A stretch of 64,000 nucleotides of DNA, taken from positions 100,142,953 to 100,206,952 of the forward strand of contig CM030366.1 in assembly GCA_017893485.1 (NCBI GenBank), written 5' to 3'. Shown here in pieces: positions 44,853 through 55,650 of the stretch; position 1 is the first letter of the stretch, and each line of letters starts with the position of its first letter. The notes under the pieces were generated by a model. The model was not told the DNA's origin. It ran no database searches and saw only the letters and a program-made list of their open reading frames with translations. The position numbers and the translations under genes were made by a program. This DNA is from Hemerocallis citrina (lineage: Eukaryota; Streptophyta; Magnoliopsida; Asparagales; Asphodelaceae).

Positions 44853-45697
44853 TGATACAACTTTGGTTACAAAATTGTTTGTAGTAAACGAAATTTGATT
44901 TAGAGGCACAAAAACATAGAAGGAGGAGAAGAAGAAGAAAACCAACAAATAAAAAGAAAAGGAAATTAAATAACAAAATTACAAAAGCAAACTGATTTGT
45001 GTTGAGGCTTGTGTATCACACAATCTCCTTACAACAAATTCTCCTCGTCCGGGTGTTGGAGCTTGTGAAGACGTCTGTCTCCCAGGATACAACGACCGAA
45101 GAGTGCTGATGCAGGCACCACGTCACGCTCTCGAACTGAACAGCGCTTGAAACCTATCACTGAACAATCCGACAATGGAATTAGAAGAACAGAACATAGG
45201 AGGGAGAGAGAAGAGTTTCTAGTGTGTGAAATGAGAGGAGAAGAGGCCTCTATTTATAGGGACAGTATTGAAAATGTAACGACAGACATTTCCTTGAATG
45301 CACATACTGTAACGGCAGGCATTCGTGTCCGCAGAACGTGCGGGCGCACACGTGCCGCGTGAATCCGGTCTGAGATTTGCACCCCCACCTTGCGCATGCG
45401 AGAAAGATCATTTTGACTAGATATCTTTAAATGCCAAGAAAGAGTTTATTATATATACCATTCTATTTCCTTTGATTTTTCCGTTGTGGGACTCAACCCA
45501 TTTTCAGAAATGAAGTATCTAACTTTCGAAGACAAATTCCCGATAACCGTTTTGAGCAAATAAATATACAATTTTGATCTACTCACGAAGGAGAACACAA
45601 ATTCATCAAATTCTCTCACTAATTCATAGAGTATCTTACTCAAAAAATTGCTCAAAAATAGGTTCGTAAATGGTGTTAAGATACTCATTTTCTAACA
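44853..45697 (-). repeat. 5' LTR of copia-1
   Basis: Runs from TGATACAACTTTGGTTAC to TCATTTTCTAACA. It pairs with 14991-16023, including the block CTGTCTCCCAGGATACAACG. The outer boundary was chosen because copia LTRs commonly begin TGTTAG on the sense strand. Beyond it comes hAT-2 sequence. Confidence 0.82.
45251..45258 (-). promoter_or_regulatory. TATA box of copia-1 5' LTR
   Basis: The minus strand has CCCTATAAATAGAGG, a strong plant TATA context, reading toward gag. The matching site in the 3' LTR (about 15390) has decayed. Confidence 0.6.
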
Positions 45698-46754
45698 TTC
45701 TCTACCATATCAAATATAAACAACTGTCCCACAAAAATTAAAGAAGAGCACTTGTGTCCCAACCACGACAACATTAGAGGACCCATGATTTTCATCAATA
45801 AAGAGCGAAATCACAAAAGCTAAAAATATATAAAGTCATCATTTACAATCATATTACTAAAGTAATTAAATAATCATTGTTATATTACAAAACTCCCCTA
45901 CGCGACTTTATGTTTTGAAACTTTTTCATGATATCCTCATTTCTAATTGACTTCAATGTCCTTTTCTCGACTTATGCAATCTGTAACTCTCCGAATTACA
46001 AACATAGGTAATTCGTAGCACAAACAGAATCTTTACTTCAATTTCGTACAAAAATATAAGGAATTTAAAACTTTTTCATTACAATGTTATTCTTTAGCGG
46101 AAATTTACATATAAAATACAACTTACATCATTAAACATCTTTAATCTTCAAACATCCCTTGACACCAAACTCATGCCCACGTCGCTTATTAATCCAAATC
46201 CTGCAAAACTTGAGAACTGCGGGCACGTCAGTTGAATGTAACTGACGCAATTCTATAATATACATCTATTCCTCAATTTAACAATCACAAACTTGAATGT
46301 AAAACAAAATTTGAAATGTGACTATCCTAAATATGTCAGTGAATGCCATGAACCTAATAACTAATGCAACAATTTAATGCACACAATGCACTTCTAATGC
46401 ACATGCACACAATGCACTTCTAATGCACACTTGTTCAGATTCTATGCATCTCATACTACATAGGTCCGAGGGCAAGCCCTTAACATACTCCTCATTATAG
46501 AGTTCAATCCCTCATTATGCAAACCTAAAACCATGATGAACTTCAAGATTAAGACGTACGGTGAATATTGGTCCCCACCCCTATGATTCTGAAAGTCAAA
46601 CTCCTTCCTCAGATAATCCTGGAGACTATTTCACTCCCATCCGGAAATATTTGGAGAGTACTTACCACAGTGAGTGATCCTGGAACCCTCATCACACGAA
46701 CGTCCCTTGAGCGTCGCTCTCATCTAGATAATTGTTGAGATAAATCCATAACTG

Positions 46755-47355
46755 TAGATAATTCTGGAGACTATTTCACCCCCATCTCGGAATACTGAAG
46801 AGCCCTCATACTCTTCACTCGTCACATCCCCATCTAGTGTCTATCATTACATTCAGAACATAGATAATATTATCTACAGCTAGCATACCCTACCGAACTT
46901 AAATCAACACACCGAGAATGTTGGCCAACACTGGACACCTCTCAAAAAATTCATTTATCATAATTTTCCGGTCATCACGGGTCTTGCTCATTCTCTAGAA
47001 TCCACACATCTCAAACTCAGAGATCTTCCAGGTCATTCTTAACATCTTTTATAGATAATTCTGGAGACTATTTTACTCTCATATCAGAATACTAAGGAGC
47101 CCTCATACTTACGTTTGCTCTTGACTCGTCACATCACCCATCTAGTGCCTATCAGTACATTCAGAACATAGATAATATTATCTAGAGCTAGCTTACCCTA
47201 CCGTACTTAAATCAACACACTGAGAATGTTGGCCCACACTAGCCACTCACAAAAATTCCATTTATCACAATTTTTCGGTCACCATGGGTCTCACTCATTC
47301 TCTAGAATTCACACATCTCAAACTCAGAGATCTTCCAGGTCATTCTTAACCTCTT
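46755..47355. repeat. 297-bp tandem duplication inside the solo LTR
   Basis: Two units begin TAGATAATTCTGGAGACTAT at 46755 and 47052, and each ends near TTCCAGGTCATTCTTAAC. They differ at scattered positions and by a short insertion in the second copy. A partial third match (TAATCCTGGAGACTATTTC) precedes them at 46614, hinting at older expansion. Confidence 0.88.
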
Positions 47356-47704
47356 TAATAAAATTTCTCATTCATTCATTTATAAGTCGATTTTATTCTC
47401 GTATTCATTTCTTTCAAATCATCAATCTCAAACAACTAGATTATTTTTTACCCTTTATACTATAATTTTCAATAAAATTTCACTTTGATAAACTTTACCA
47501 AAATAACACAAGTCTAATTTTTCTCCCAAACCTGTACTTCAGTTCAAAATTTCACTCTTTTAATCAACTCTAATTTTGTAGTTTAACTAAATTCCCAAAT
47601 AAGTTTCTAATTTATATATGTTCTCCTTCAAATTAATTTAATAATACATTCAAAGTCATTTCCATAAGTAAAGTGGAAAAATAATTTACCTAAACAAAAG
47701 GGAA

Positions 47705-47930
47705 CCCCGAGATTCAAACCAGAGTGCAACGAGCGCCCTAAATCGCATCCACCAACCAGATTTCCAACTCACTATTCGTGTAGAACTCTTCACAAAATTT
47801 TCTATATGTTTTCGCACATTGTTTAACAATTTATAAGAGTTTTAGAAAATAAAAAGAACCCCCAAATGCCTTGAACCCGCAACCTGGGCATCGTACACAG
47901 CGCCTAAATCCAAACACGCTAATCAAATTC
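47705..47930 (-). other. Degenerate tRNA-like pair in the solo LTR
   Basis: Box-B-like TGGTTTGAATCTC (minus strand, near 47721-47709) and TTGCGGGTTCAAGGCA (near 47883-47868) are 159 bp apart, against 155 bp between the box B motifs in A1 (2745-2977). Box A partners are weak here. The shared spacing and location argue for common descent rather than chance. Confidence 0.4.
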
Positions 47931-49338
47931 CTAGTCCTGTGATTCTGTTGACATGCTTTCAATTAATTATTATAAAACAATTATCACTTTGAACAAGTTT
48001 AAAACAAAACAGCAAAAAAAAAAATTGCACTCAAGTGGAAACAAGCGTGAGACAACCCAAGCATTCAACATCACACTCTTAAACCAGGCTCTCAAGCCTT
48101 TGTTTGTGTCAAAATCTTCTCATAAATTTGAATATAATTTACTGCTCCATAACACGTTTTCATTATTTTAACATCGAAATGCAACACCAATTCTTAACTT
48201 GTAAAATTAAACTTCTATATTTCAATCACATTACAGAGAATAATAATATGAAAATTCAATATTCATCATATCCACAACTACATCTATCTAAATTAAACAT
48301 CAACATAAAACATTAACATAATCTATTCATACTAATACGCACAAAGCATTTCTACAATTACATCTCCTACAATTTTCCAAGATAATGTGTTCATTTCTAC
48401 CTAAAATTTTGGCTTGAAAAATAAAGCATTCTCACACTAACAACTAACAAAATTTTAGAATTTTAACACATCGAATTTTACTTTTCTTTTATTATAATCT
48501 CATTAAACTTAAATCAATCGGCATGCATTTGATTCTAAAATTTAATTTACAACCTAAAAAAGATTTAAAGCTACACATAGTATGATTTCTATTTATATAA
48601 CATAGCATAATCCTACTCAAGAAAACTATAAAAACCAAGGAAACACCCACATTTTGAAGTGTCTTTTCAAAATGAAACTCCTAGTACAAATCTCCTAGTC
48701 TCCTCCCCTCCAAAGCAAGAGCTCCAAGGCCAAGGGTCTAAGATTTTAAAAATGGAAATTGAAAGCTTTGCTTAAGCTTGGCGGGTGGGAAGTGTTTAAA
48801 GGGAGAAAGTGATGGGAATGTTTCAAAAACTTCCCACAAATCCCAATAACTACCCAAAACTTTTGACCCCAATTCAAAAGTTTCTTCTTTCCATCCTATA
48901 AAGTTGGTCGGCCACATTATAGGGTGAGAAGCACGTGCTTGCGATGTGTTTGTGTGTGCACATAAACTACACACTAAATATTAGGAATTTTACTTAACAC
49001 AATTACATGTGTTACTCAATTTAATATGAATTTAATAAAACTAGTTTAAATTACTCATAATGAAAAGTTTTTATGCACATTTCATTAATTCTACACATAC
49101 AACAATATAATCAACACGTGCATTTGAAAACATGTGTAAAACACGTACCCATAGATATTCATATACAAAATAAATTCGAGAGAACGAAAAAATGTCCACA
49201 AAAATCAAAATACAAAATATGTAAAAATATTTATATTAATAATGTTACAGATATTACACGTCACGGTATAAAATACATGTGCGTAACACACGTGGAGCAA
49301 AAATTGTCATACTCAATTTTGCGGGGTGTTACACAATC

Positions 49339-50610
49339 AAACAATCATTAAACCATTCATCTCCCATTTGGTTGCGAAGCGTAGTCTTGATAAGTTTCAT
49401 AGCTGAAAGTGCTCTTCCACAGGTCATCGTTGCCACTGGTAGGAGTAATGCCAACTTTATAAGTAAATACGTAAATGGATAAACAATATGTCATCTAGTC
49501 TCAACCTTTTTTTGAGTCAAGTCATTAATCCCAATCAGATTAGAAAACTCAACAGCATATGTGACATCCTGATGGTATGTATCAAGTTGGAAACTCAAAG
49601 CCATAAAATCAGTAGGAGAAAAATCAACTGGATAAAAACTTTACAAATTGTAGTAGCTTTACCTTACCAAAAGCAGAGAATTAATCTTTGGATCAAGACA
49701 AGCAATGCACAAAACCAACTTCATCAAAGCGGTAATTCAACTCTTGAAGTTGTAAGCCGATCACAGTATAAAAAATTCAAACACAGGAATGATGTAGGTT
49801 TGTCAATTCCTCTGCTCGAAGACATGATCTCACAGGGGCTACAAAAGTTTCATCCATGTTAGGAGATGAATTTCATTCTTCCTGCAAAACTCACAAACTT
49901 CTGCTAAGAAAGACTCTCATTCGCTTTTCCCTCAATCTCTGCAATTGCCTTCAAGTTACACCAACAAGATTTATTGCATTTAGGATGTCTTGGTCCCTTC
50001 TTTGTAATGCTTGAAACAACTTATTAGTAATTCCCAATACAGTTCTCATCAAATGCAAGATGAATACAAATTCAAAATCAAATAACTTTAATAGCATATT
50101 TGCATCTCCATGTAGATTCTCATCATCAATAACTTGAAGTACCTCAACTACTGTGGAAAACAAGTAAATTAAACTTAAAAGAGTATTAAAGTGAGATCGC
50201 CAAAGTGTGTCTCTTGAGCGTTTTAGTGTAGTTTCTTGATTCAATCATTGGCCTGTTTCAATTTCACCACTACTTAGTCCAACAACCAATCTCAAACTGT
50301 TTATCCCTAAGAATGTCACGTCGTTTTGCTGAAGATCCAACAATATTGCACAAATTTATAATTAAATTGAAGAATGTGGCAAGAGTCTTATACTTATGAA
50401 CAACACCCACAAGTGCTAACTGTAATTGATGAGCAAAACAATGAACATATAAGGCAGTTTGATTTTATCTCATAATCAAGGTTTTGAGACTATTATATTC
50501 ACCATTCATGTTGCTAGCTTCATTATAACTTTGTCCACGCAAACGTGAGATGCTCAAGCCATGGTTGGAAAAAAAGACTATCAATTGCCTCTTTCAGACA
50601 TAAAGAATAA
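49339..50610 (-). pseudogene. hAT-2 transposase remnant (TTF/zf-MYM1-like)
   Basis: From right to left: YNEASNMNGEYNSLKTL and HCFAHQLQLALVGVVHKYK in broken frames (50560-50390), the helical insertion region in 50244-49951 (LSLIYLFSTVVEVLQVID, FEFVFILHLMRTVLGITN, LFQALQRRDQDILNAINL), then the dimerisation domain near 49480-49339 (IKLALLLPVATMTCGRALS and KTTLRNQMGDEWFND). The N-terminal zinc finger is missing. Several stops. The dimerisation domain is interrupted by the solo LTR of family A. Confidence 0.85.
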
Positions 50611-51233
50611 ACATATACGAATATCCCTTTCCCACAAGAAACCAAACATTATGAATATTCCTTTCCATTTCCCTCCAACCAAAACACCTTCTCAATATCC
50701 AACTCATCTCATATAGTATTCATTTACAGTACACCATGTTGAGAAATGGATAGATTAGTGAACTCATCTCATATAGTATTCAATTAGGTTCAGTGGCTCT
50801 TAATTGAAATCGAACCATATCTATAATATCATCAAAATTTTGTAGCCTCCATATCTCAAAAACCATCCATATTCTATATTGTTCATCTTCATTGACCCAA
50901 AAGAATACTTTTTAGCTTACTTTTTAACATATAATTAATGCCATATCTAAACACCTAATCTCACACCATGGAACATATCACAAATAAATAAATACGTATA
51001 AATCATGAACTAATCTAAACATCTAAAATAAGTCATTTTCCTTTGTAGCAATTCATCAAACACATTGTCTTCCACTCCAATAAAGGTCAAATTCAATCAC
51101 AACTTCCATTTTTTTATCCTTTCAAGGAGATGATGATGGTTGGGTTGGGGTCGGGACTCGGGAGAGATTATAACATAACAATTGATATTTTCAAAAGCCT
51201 ATGTATATAAAAAAAAAAAACCGAGATTGTATA
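50611..51233 (-). other. Non-coding part of hAT-2
   Basis: AT-rich; no transposase motif recognised. A 22-bp string AACTCATCTCATATAGTATTCA occurs twice 60 bp apart (50701 and 50761). Probably decayed N-terminal coding or leader sequence of hAT-2. Confidence 0.35.
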
Positions 51234-51812
51234 TCTATATAATAAAACACAAAGAAAGCTATCAAGTGCCTCTCCTTCAATCCTCCCAAAATCAAAGGCT
51301 CAGATCTAACCTCACAAAACCCATTCCCCCCCCCCCCCCCCCCCAAAAAAAAAAAAAAAATTTTTTTTTTCAAACCCCAAACCCCAAAACTCAAATTCAA
51401 ATCCCCTCCCAAAAAAAAAACTCATTTATTTATTTAATTAATTCTCTCTCTCTCTCTTTCATTCTCTCTCTATTTACTCAGAAATTTAGATTTTAGATTT
51501 CAGGTTTGTAAATTTTCAGATTTTTAATGTTTTTTTATTGTTCATGTTACGTTGAAAATAGCAAATATATCTTCAATAGTTAAATTTCATTATTTTCCAC
51601 CCTCAAAGTTCTAGGAAGTTGGATTTTATACCCCCATGTATAATTATTTTTCAACATATACTAATGGAAACATGGACTTTTATTTACAACTAATTATTGT
51701 CATACTATTTAAACTTGAGCTACATAATTTTTGTTTTACTGTATACAAGGTTTTTCATATGCTGTATCGTTCTGAAGATGTGTCGTAGGCACGTGCCCAC
51801 GAGCAAATCTAG
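51234..51812 (+). mobile_element. Small non-autonomous Helitron, 579 bp
   Basis: The 5' end TCTATATAATAAAACAC has the TC start and AT-rich pattern common in plant Helitrons. The 3' end has a hairpin, TCGTAGGCACGTGCCCACGA, followed 7 bases later by CTAG. The flanks are A on the left and T on the right, the expected AT target without duplication. There is no Rep/helicase coding. The interior carries a run of C (about 18), then A (about 17), then T (about 9) at 51326-51370, and a CT-rich stretch near 51443-51470. Confidence 0.75.
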
Positions 51813-52171
51813 TAAGTCAATAAATCTGAAAGCCAAAAAGAAACCAAATATAAAACATATCATATGATGGCATGATGGAGTAGAATACTAAGAGAGTTTA
51901 AATGAACTTACTTGAGAATTGAGTATTTGGGTTTCAGCAGAAGTGAGAGTCTTAGAGAGAGAGAAGGAACCAGAGAGTTTGGTTGGTTTGAGTTGGTGTT
52001 AAAACTGGGTTTAAGTTAGGTTTTAAATTAAGTGGAGTATGGGTGGAGTGGGCCAAATAGTAGATTTTAGGGTGGATTAAGAAAATTTCAGAGTGGGCCA
52101 AAAAACTTAAGGGGGCCAAAAAATTTCCAGGGTGGGCCAGATATGCCAATTCTAAAAATTTGCCGCCCTTG

Positions 52172-53446
52172 CCTTTAGTTTATAGTTTACTCGAGCTTTC
52201 TTTCTGAATACAAGAGAAGAGGCAATTGGGGAGCGAATCCTCTTGTAGATTGTAACAGTTGATGCAAATATGGACCTTTTCTCGCAGAGAGCAGTCTCGC
52301 ACAACTCATCTTAAACTTAATGTTAATTGATCAAAAATATAAGTGAAAGATTTTTACATTTGTAGTTTAAATGATTCATCGTAATTCCACATTATACTGA
52401 TAATTTCATTATCAGTTATTACACTAAAGTCATTGAAATAATTGCCCGTTTGCTCCGCAGATGTGACTTTTGATTGATCAACGGATCACACGACAGTTGG
52501 TAAGAATTAATATGTGTAATCATTCGAACCAAGATCCTCTCCAAAGTATAAAGAAGAGATTTCACACACATACTGAGGTATGAATCATTAATCATACTCT
52601 TATATTTATATTAAGATTACCTTATTTTCCTCACGAGTTGAAATTTTTCGTGCACCAAGTTCACATGGTTTGGTGAACGTTCAAGTTGAATAAGAGTGAT
52701 TGGGAGAGAGAGAGAGTTTTCTTTTCTGTTACTTGAACGAAGAAGATGGCAAAGGCAACGAGGAGAAGCAAGTAAAAGTTAAGATTCTCTTATGCAGAAG
52801 AGCATATTTGGGAATTGGGATTTTAAATAAATAAATAAATAAATTGAAATTGATAACCGTTGTTGATTAAATAGATCAGGAAAATAAATGAACTCAAATG
52901 AAAATATAGATCAGTATATATTAAAAAATTTAATATTAAAGACTCTAAATATTATATCTAGTATTGAATAAATGCAAAATAACATATAAATAATCGTCTC
53001 AGTTAAAACATAAAAGATATAAATAAAAGATATTAAAAAACAAATTAGTAAATTATAAACTCATATTATCGTATTTTTCACAGTATCAATCATCATCATC
53101 GACTTTAACTTTCTTGAACTTAAAACTGCTCTTAACTTCGTGTTCACCCTTTTTTTTTAATTTTGCATCCAGTTAATGTTCTTGTAGTTGTTCTTCCATT
53201 CGTAACATCTTGTGATTTGATCAAAAGAATTATGCTCATCTCCAATGCATTTCTTGGTCCTTCTAATAAACTCTTCAACATTTTTATTCTACGTATAAAA
53301 TTAGGTAATTAGCTCTTGATTATTTTTAATACTATGAGAATAACATATTATACCTTATCCGTAATACGTTCTAGGACTTAATATATTATACTTTAAATTC
53401 TACGGGTTGTGCAACCCTGTGTTCAGCCCAATAGTTTCATGTTGTA

Positions 53447-53448
<2 letters not shown>
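52172..53448 (+). other. Intergenic stretch without recognised gene
   Basis: AT-rich single-copy-looking sequence. I see no ORF with family motifs on either strand, only short low-complexity runs (for example AAATAAATAAATAAAT near 52825). Confidence 0.5.

Positions 53449-53480
<32 letters not shown>
53449..53480. repeat. (TA)16 tract left of MITE-1
   Basis: Perfect AT alternation that ends where the hairpin element begins. Confidence 0.97.
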
Positions 53481-53486
<6 letters not shown>

Positions 53487-53879
53487 AGTGAGCCTCATAT
53501 AGGGTATGAGGAAATTTTCCTCATACAAAGTGATTATACTCATTTGGTGGGGCTCTTATGGAAGATCCAGTCCGTCCATCATTTTTATCATGCTAATGGA
53601 TGTATGTGTAGAAAAAACCAAGTGGTTTGGAGGTCATTCGCCCATACATCATGTGGTTGAAAAATGAACGATTTCAACAGTAATACAAATCGAACCACAA
53701 ATTGGACCCACATGATGCATGGGTGAATGACATCCAAACCACTTGATTTTTTCTACACATACATCTATTAGCATGATAAAAATGATGGACGGACTGGATC
53801 TTCAATAACGGCCCCACCAAGTGAGTATAATCACTTTGTATGAGGAAAATTTCCTCATACAAATATGAGGCTCACATTA

Positions 53880-53882
<3 letters not shown>
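53481..53882. mobile_element. MITE-1: foldback element of about 400 bp
   Basis: The left arm (53481 to about 53670) and right arm (about 53690 to 53882) are inverted repeats over nearly their entire length. Examples are GTGAGCCTCATAT against ATATGAGGCTCAC at the tips, TATGAGGAAA with TTTCCTCATAC in both arms, and CCAGTCCGTCCATCATTTTT in the left arm against its complement in the right. There is no coding capacity. It is flanked by (TA)n on both sides, as described for the rice Micron family of microsatellite-associated MITEs. ORFs in both arms are mirror artefacts. Confidence 0.9.

Positions 53883-53924
<42 letters not shown>
53883..53924. repeat. (TA)21 tract between MITE-1 and MITE-2
   Basis: Perfect AT alternation shared as the flank of both hairpin elements. 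Confidence 0.97.
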
Positions 53925-53925
<1 letters not shown>

Positions 53926-54293
53926 CTAAATTTGAAAAAAAAAAAAACCCTTGAACTATGGCCTTCATGCAGAAAACCCCCTAACCTTTTTTTAATGCAG
54001 AAACCCCCCCGAAGTATGGTTGTTGCAAAAAAAACATGAAGTATTTCAAAAAAAACACATCTAACTTTTCTACTTGTATCAAATAACCTCATTTATCTTT
54101 GGAAGTTGTTTCAAAAAACATCATCTATCTTTCGCATTATTGTCAAAAACATCTCTCAACTTTAGCAGAAGTCTTACGTTGGCGGGGGGTGGGGTTGCAA
54201 CAATAGTCCATGGGGGGTTTCCGCATTAAAAAGGGTCAGGGGTTTTTTTTTGCATAAAGGCCATAGTTCAAGGGTTTTTTTTTTTCAAATTTA

Positions 54294-54296
<3 letters not shown>
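53925..54296. mobile_element. MITE-2: second foldback element, 372 bp
   Basis: Inverted arms of about 100 bp: GCTAAATTTGAAAAAAAA and CCCTTGAACTATGGCCTT on the left are mirrored by AAGGCCATAGTTCAAGGG and TTTTTCAAATTTAGCC on the right. A spacer with repeated AAAAAACATC-type words lies between. There is no sequence relation to MITE-1 apart from the hairpin form and (TA)n flanks. Confidence 0.9.

Positions 54297-54375
<79 letters not shown>
54297..54375. repeat. (TA)39 tract right of MITE-2
   Basis: 79 bp of uninterrupted AT alternation, the longest microsatellite in the window. Confidence 0.97.
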
Positions 54376-54376
<1 letters not shown>

Positions 54377-55420
54377 TCTAGTAACATATTTTTCCATACC
54401 CAAGCAACAAATCTGATACTGTTGCTGCTGATTTTGGTGTGGGAGCAAACAGATAAATTTGTGGGTTTCTTTTGAAAACAAATAAGACAAATCTGTTGAC
54501 TTTTACCTGCGTTTGACTGGTTTCTTGCCGCTGTCATTGACCTACAAAAAGTTCGATACACTAGAATGGATCCCGGCGACGAACCCTCCGACGCTAAAGT
54601 CAGTAATCAGAAAGATTATTAAAGAGCATTTATGTGAAAAATGTTGATTACCTTTTTTATGGTGTGGGGAGAGGGGTATTTATAATCATTTATCCATGTC
54701 CCGGTGTTTTTGGATAAGATGTAGAGTTTAAATCATTTCATGATAAGAGATTTGGTTTAAACTGTCTCTTAGAGATAACCATAAATTTGATTACTCTCTA
54801 AATATCTGAATTTGTTTGTAACGGATTGCTATCCATACCCAATAGGACAGATCCGTTTTTGGGTTACTGGGCTTTCAAGAAAGACCCAGTTCCCAATTTG
54901 GACCCGTTTGTAGGTGAAATTACCGTTTTACCCCTGAGAGCTTTAAGATTGAACGGTCCCGATTTTGTTCTATTTTTAGCCATATCAGATATATAACTTG
55001 GCGATATGAATCATGCAACCTATTTTATCCATGGAAGTTTAGAGCGCAGAACATGTTATGAGAAACTGAGGGATACATCAATATCATCGGGCTCTTTTGT
55101 TGCTAAATAGCTATCTATGAACTATTTAATAACTCCTCCATGTTCACATGATTTGTACATATCGTGAATACAGAGACTCAATTGTTTTATTGGATCAACA
55201 CTTTTCCTACAAATAAATACCAAATAACATTCCCCAAACAATCGTGCACTAGGAAAAATTATGAATGAAAATATCGCTAAGCACTTGCACTTTTCAAGTA
55301 CACCCTGTAATATGTAATCCAGTAACTGACCCCTTGTACTGATTAGCATATTTAAGTAATTCTAGCAAATAAAGATTAATAATATGGAAGGTTTTAAACA
55401 AGTGAAGTTCATGGCTCACC
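54376..55420 (+). other. Intergenic stretch, no gene recognised
   Basis: Mixed composition with a slightly GC-richer core near 54560-54600 and 54830-54960. Possibly promoter or UTR of a lost gene. No motif-bearing ORF. Confidence 0.4.
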
Positions 55421-55650
55421 TTAACTGATCCAAGCAACTCGATTAAATCTACAAAAAGAACTGACCGCACATACCAAAATCGAAGATCCACAACCGACCT
55501 GAAAAAATGGCCCACACCAAATGAACATGGATACAAGAACATCTTCCATGTCCGCATTGCATATTGGATATAGTGGCAAGAAGTTAAACCCCTCATAGCT
55601 GAGAAACACTTTGTGGCGACATTATTAAGGAAAACCTTCCAAAGCTAAAC
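55421..55650 (-). pseudogene. Probable LINE zf-RVT domain scrap
   Basis: The frame 55609-55421 (62 codons) reads GFNFLPLYPICNADMEDVL, then SMFIWCGPFFQV. This fits the zinc-binding domain at the C-terminus of plant LINE reverse transcriptases (CPxC, then E-D, then H/F and a second C before a W or V). The first Cys of the CPxC motif is Tyr here and the His is Val, so it is a decayed copy. No RT core was found nearby, so assignment is tentative. Confidence 0.45.

Larger units (their letters stand above)
14991..45697 (-). mobile_element. Copia-1: host of nested insertions, about 31 kb as it stands
   Basis: A Ty1/copia element on the minus strand. LTRs at 44853-45697 and 14991-16023 are direct repeats. 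Between them the reading gag, zinc knuckle, protease, pre-integrase, integrase, RT, RNaseH, polypurine tract is collinear once three insertions are removed: the solo LTR 40459-44035, gypsy A2 29128-39656, and gypsy B 17958-28083. Possible target copies TTCGC (14986-14990) and TTCTC (45698-45702) differ at one base. The flanks do not belong to one recognisable unit (gene-like fragment on the left, hAT-2 on the right), so one end may be rearranged. Confidence 0.85.
45982..49333 (-). repeat. Solo LTR of family A in hAT-2 (TSD CAATC)
   Basis: 3352 bp from TGTAACTCTCCG to GCGGGGTGTTACA, with CAATC on both sides (45977-45981 and 49334-49338). It interrupts the hAT transposase after NDCLIV; the remaining C-terminal codons (like NEDIMKKFQNIKSRRGVL) lie left of 45982. 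It aligns with the A1 LTR at both ends and in the middle, including the two tRNA-like sites. It contains an internal 297-bp tandem duplication (46755-47355). Confidence 0.94.
45698..52171 (-). mobile_element. hAT-2: hAT element broken by a solo LTR and a Helitron
   Basis: The right terminus reads CAAGGGCGGCAA on the minus strand (52171 inwards), a hAT-type end, with CCTTTAGT as the adjacent possible duplication. A TTF-type transposase remnant (50610-49339) continues past the solo LTR at 45981-45860 with its last codons. The left terminus is not seen: copia-1 begins at 45697. Removing the solo LTR (3.35 kb) and the Helitron (0.58 kb) leaves roughly 2.5 kb, consistent with an internally deleted hAT. 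It is a relative of hAT-1 in the opposite orientation. Confidence 0.75.

Noticed and set aside
53409..54561. ORFs containing long Ile-Tyr repeats and the paired ORFs at 53409-53660 and 53674-53862
   Set aside because: Translations of (TA)n tracts and of the two mirror arms of MITE-1, which explains their near-identical peptide sequence.
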